Source of the DNA: JAUVXY01 sp964392345
GTDB taxonomy: Bacteria > Actinomycetota > Humimicrobiia > Humimicrobiales > Humimicrobiaceae
Assembly: GCA_964392345.1 (NCBI GenBank)
Contig: CAYMPQ010000018.1
Coordinates: forward strand, 1-25,701
Length of the DNA stretch: 25,701 nt
Direction: 5' to 3'
Under the pieces are notes generated by a model. The model saw only the letters and a list, made by a program, of their open reading frames with translations. It did not search any database and was not told the DNA's origin. The translations under genes were made by a program, and so were the position numbers. Below are positions 24,330-25,701 of the stretch, piece by piece; position 1 is the first letter of the stretch; every line of letters begins with the position of its first letter.

Positions 24330-25701
24330 TTAGTCGCAATTTAGATTACCAAAATCATAACCAGCCCTGTATTGCAATGCTTCTAACACATGCTGTGTCC
24401 TTATAGCTTCACACTCATCCAAATCAGCTATTGTCCTTGCCACTTTTAAGATGCTGGCCATTCCTCTTGCAGTTAAATTATAACTATCAGAAATTTTTAA
24501 TAATATATTTCTAATTTCCTTATTATCTCTCATCCAACTATTTATTACATTTGGACTTGCTTCGGAATTATATTTAAATTTTTTGCCCTCAAACCTTTTT
24601 TGCTGAAGCTCTATGCATCTTTTCACGCGCTTTTTAATTTCTAATGAACTTTCGCCATGACCAATTTTTATAAAGTCGCATTTTTTTAATCTGTTGACAT
24701 TAACCCTCATGTCTATCCTGTCAACAATTGGTCCGGAAAGGTTCTTCCAGAATTTGTTTACCTCCCTCAAACTGCAGACACATTTCTTTTTTTCATCACC
24801 AAAATAACCGCAATGGCATGGATTGGTTGCTACAATAAGCATGAAGCTGCATGGAAAGCAGTATGATATATTGTTTCTTGCTATGACCACTTTTTTATTT
24901 TCCAAAGGCTGCCTCAAATCCTCTACCAAATTTTTTGGAAAATGTGAAAATTCATCTAAAAACAATACTCCTCTGTGCGACAAGCTTATCTCACCGGGTT
25001 TTGGGTTTTTGCCCCCACCTGTCAATCCTACCCTGCTTATTGTGTGGTGCGGATCCCTAAAAGGTCTCTTCTGCATTAATTCTCCGCTGTACTTCTTGTA
25101 TAGGCTGTAAATTTTTGTTACCTCTATGCATTCTGAAATGCTCAGTTGCGGCATAATAGTTATGGCCCGTTGAGCCAGCATAGTTTTACCTGCACCCGGC
25201 GGCCCAATCATCATAAAATTATGCATCCCGCTTACAGCAATCTCAAGTGCCCGTTTAGCTTTCAACTGGCCCTTTACATCTTTTAAATCAAGATCATAAT
25301 AATTATCTTTAGATAAGATCTTGTTTTTAGTATCTTTGTAGACATATTTTTTCAAATCGCTGCAGTTACAAAAGATTTTTACTACTTCATTTAAATTTTC
25401 TCCCTGTACAATATTAATATCTTTAATAAGAGAAGCCTGGTGTGCAATTTTTTGTGGTACAATAAAAAAGTTTTTTCCTGTCTTTACAGCTCTTTCCGCC
25501 ATAGAAATTATTCCCCTAACCGGATTTATTTTTCCATCCAGTGACAGCTCCCCAACAAAGCAGCATTCATTGAAAAGTTTACTGCTTATCTGGCCGCTTA
25601 CTGCAAGTATTGAAAGAGCTATTGGCAGGTCATAAAAAGCACCCTCTTTTCTTATGTCCGCTGGAGACAGGTTTATAATTATCCTTTTCATTGGAAATTT
25701 A
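24330..25701 (-). CDS. comM: ComM/YifB family AAA+ ATPase (Mg-chelatase-like), 5' end outside window
   Basis: Hexameric AAA+ helicase of the Mg-chelatase-like family; ComM drives branch migration of incoming DNA in transformation. The frame runs through the right edge: KFP precedes the internal Met of MKRIIINLSPADIRKEG, which matches the interior of the family, so that Met is not the start. About 55-65 residues are missing. Visible: the N-terminal ChlI-like part (NLSPADIRKEG, DLPIALSILA, GELSLDGKINPVRGI), Walker A GPPGAGKT, DPHHTISRVGLTGGG, Walker B LFLDEF, and the CHCGYFGDEKKKCVC four-cysteine knuckle. The arginine-rich GPIVDRIDMRV and the C-terminal helical part (TARGMASILKVARTIADLD) follow. 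It precedes dprA. Confidence 0.95.
   Translation of the reverse strand, partial: KFPMKRIIINLSPADIRKEGAFYDLPIALSILAVSGQISSKLFNECCFVGELSLDGKINPVRGIISMAERAVKTGKNFFIVPQKIAHQASLIKDINIVQGENLNEVVKIFCNCSDLKKYVYKDTKNKILSKDNYYDLDLKDVKGQLKAKRALEIAVSGMHNFMMIGPPGAGKTMLAQRAITIMPQLSISECIEVTKIYSLYKKYSGELMQKRPFRDPHHTISRVGLTGGGKNPKPGEISLSHRGVLFLDEFSHFPKNLVEDLRQPLENKKVVIARNNISYCFPCSFMLIVATNPCHCGYFGDEKKKCVCSLREVNKFWKNLSGPIVDRIDMRVNVNRLKKCDFIKIGHGESSLEIKKRVKRCIELQQKRFEGKKFKYNSEASPNVINSWMRDNKEIRNILLKISDSYNLTARGMASILKVARTIADLDECEAIRTQHVLEALQYRAGYDFGNLNCD

Noticed and set aside
24330..25691. comM start at ATG 25691
   Set aside because: The preceding codons are open to the window edge and encode KFP before KRIIINLSPAD, which matches the interior of the family, so the Met is internal.
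1..25701. CRISPR arrays, tRNA or rRNA genes, insertion sequences, toxin-antitoxin or defence genes
   Set aside because: All gaps are shorter than about 165 bp. None contains repeated units, cloverleaf-like sequence or transposase-like frames, and every large frame is an identified housekeeping gene except the 140-residue protein.

Overview
This window is a dense, AT-rich chromosomal block with every gene on the minus strand. It reads from a truncated comM at the right edge to a truncated dapA at the left edge. It suggests a low-GC, probably uncultured bacterium. The order comM-dprA-xerC-rpsB-tsf-pyrH-frr-uppS-rseP-ispG-proS-nusA-infB-rbfA-nrnA-truB-ribF-rpsO-pnp-M16 peptidase-dapB-dapA is the arrangement known from Actinobacteria and Clostridia/Firmicutes. 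Base composition argues against a typical high-GC actinobacterium; a deep low-GC lineage near these groups is an inference only. Start codons are unusual for core genes: rpsB, rpsO, nusA, proS, nrnA and uppS all begin with TTG behind visible Shine-Dalgarno sequences.

Right part (about 21.7-25.7 kb): DNA-processing genes comM (partial) and dprA, then a two-gene unit of an unrecognised 140-residue protein and a XerC/XerD recombinase, with a convincing promoter overlapping a perfect dyad. Middle right (14.1-21.5 kb): rpsB-tsf-pyrH-frr-uppS-rseP-ispG-proS, covering translation, UMP supply, polyprenyl carrier synthesis, membrane proteolysis and the MEP pathway. The usual cdsA and dxr between uppS and rseP are absent. 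Centre (7-14 kb): recD2, then nusA-infB-rbfA-nrnA. nusA has its own strong promoter followed by a hairpin/U-tract before the start codon, which looks like an attenuator. The usual rimP and ylxR are missing, and recD2 lies between proS and nusA.

Left part (0-7 kb): truB, ribF, rpsO, pnp, an M16 zinc peptidase, dapB and the first 81 codons of dapA. truB is split by a one-base frame disruption in an A8T9 run. Adding one base restores a normal 327-residue pseudouridine synthase carrying its catalytic Asp.

No rRNA, tRNA, CRISPR array, insertion sequence or prophage is visible, and no gene-free stretch exceeds about 165 bases. I see no new multi-gene defence or metabolic system. The most informative signals are the truB homopolymer frameshift, the nusA leader, and the dyad-controlled promoter of the unknown gene next to xerC.
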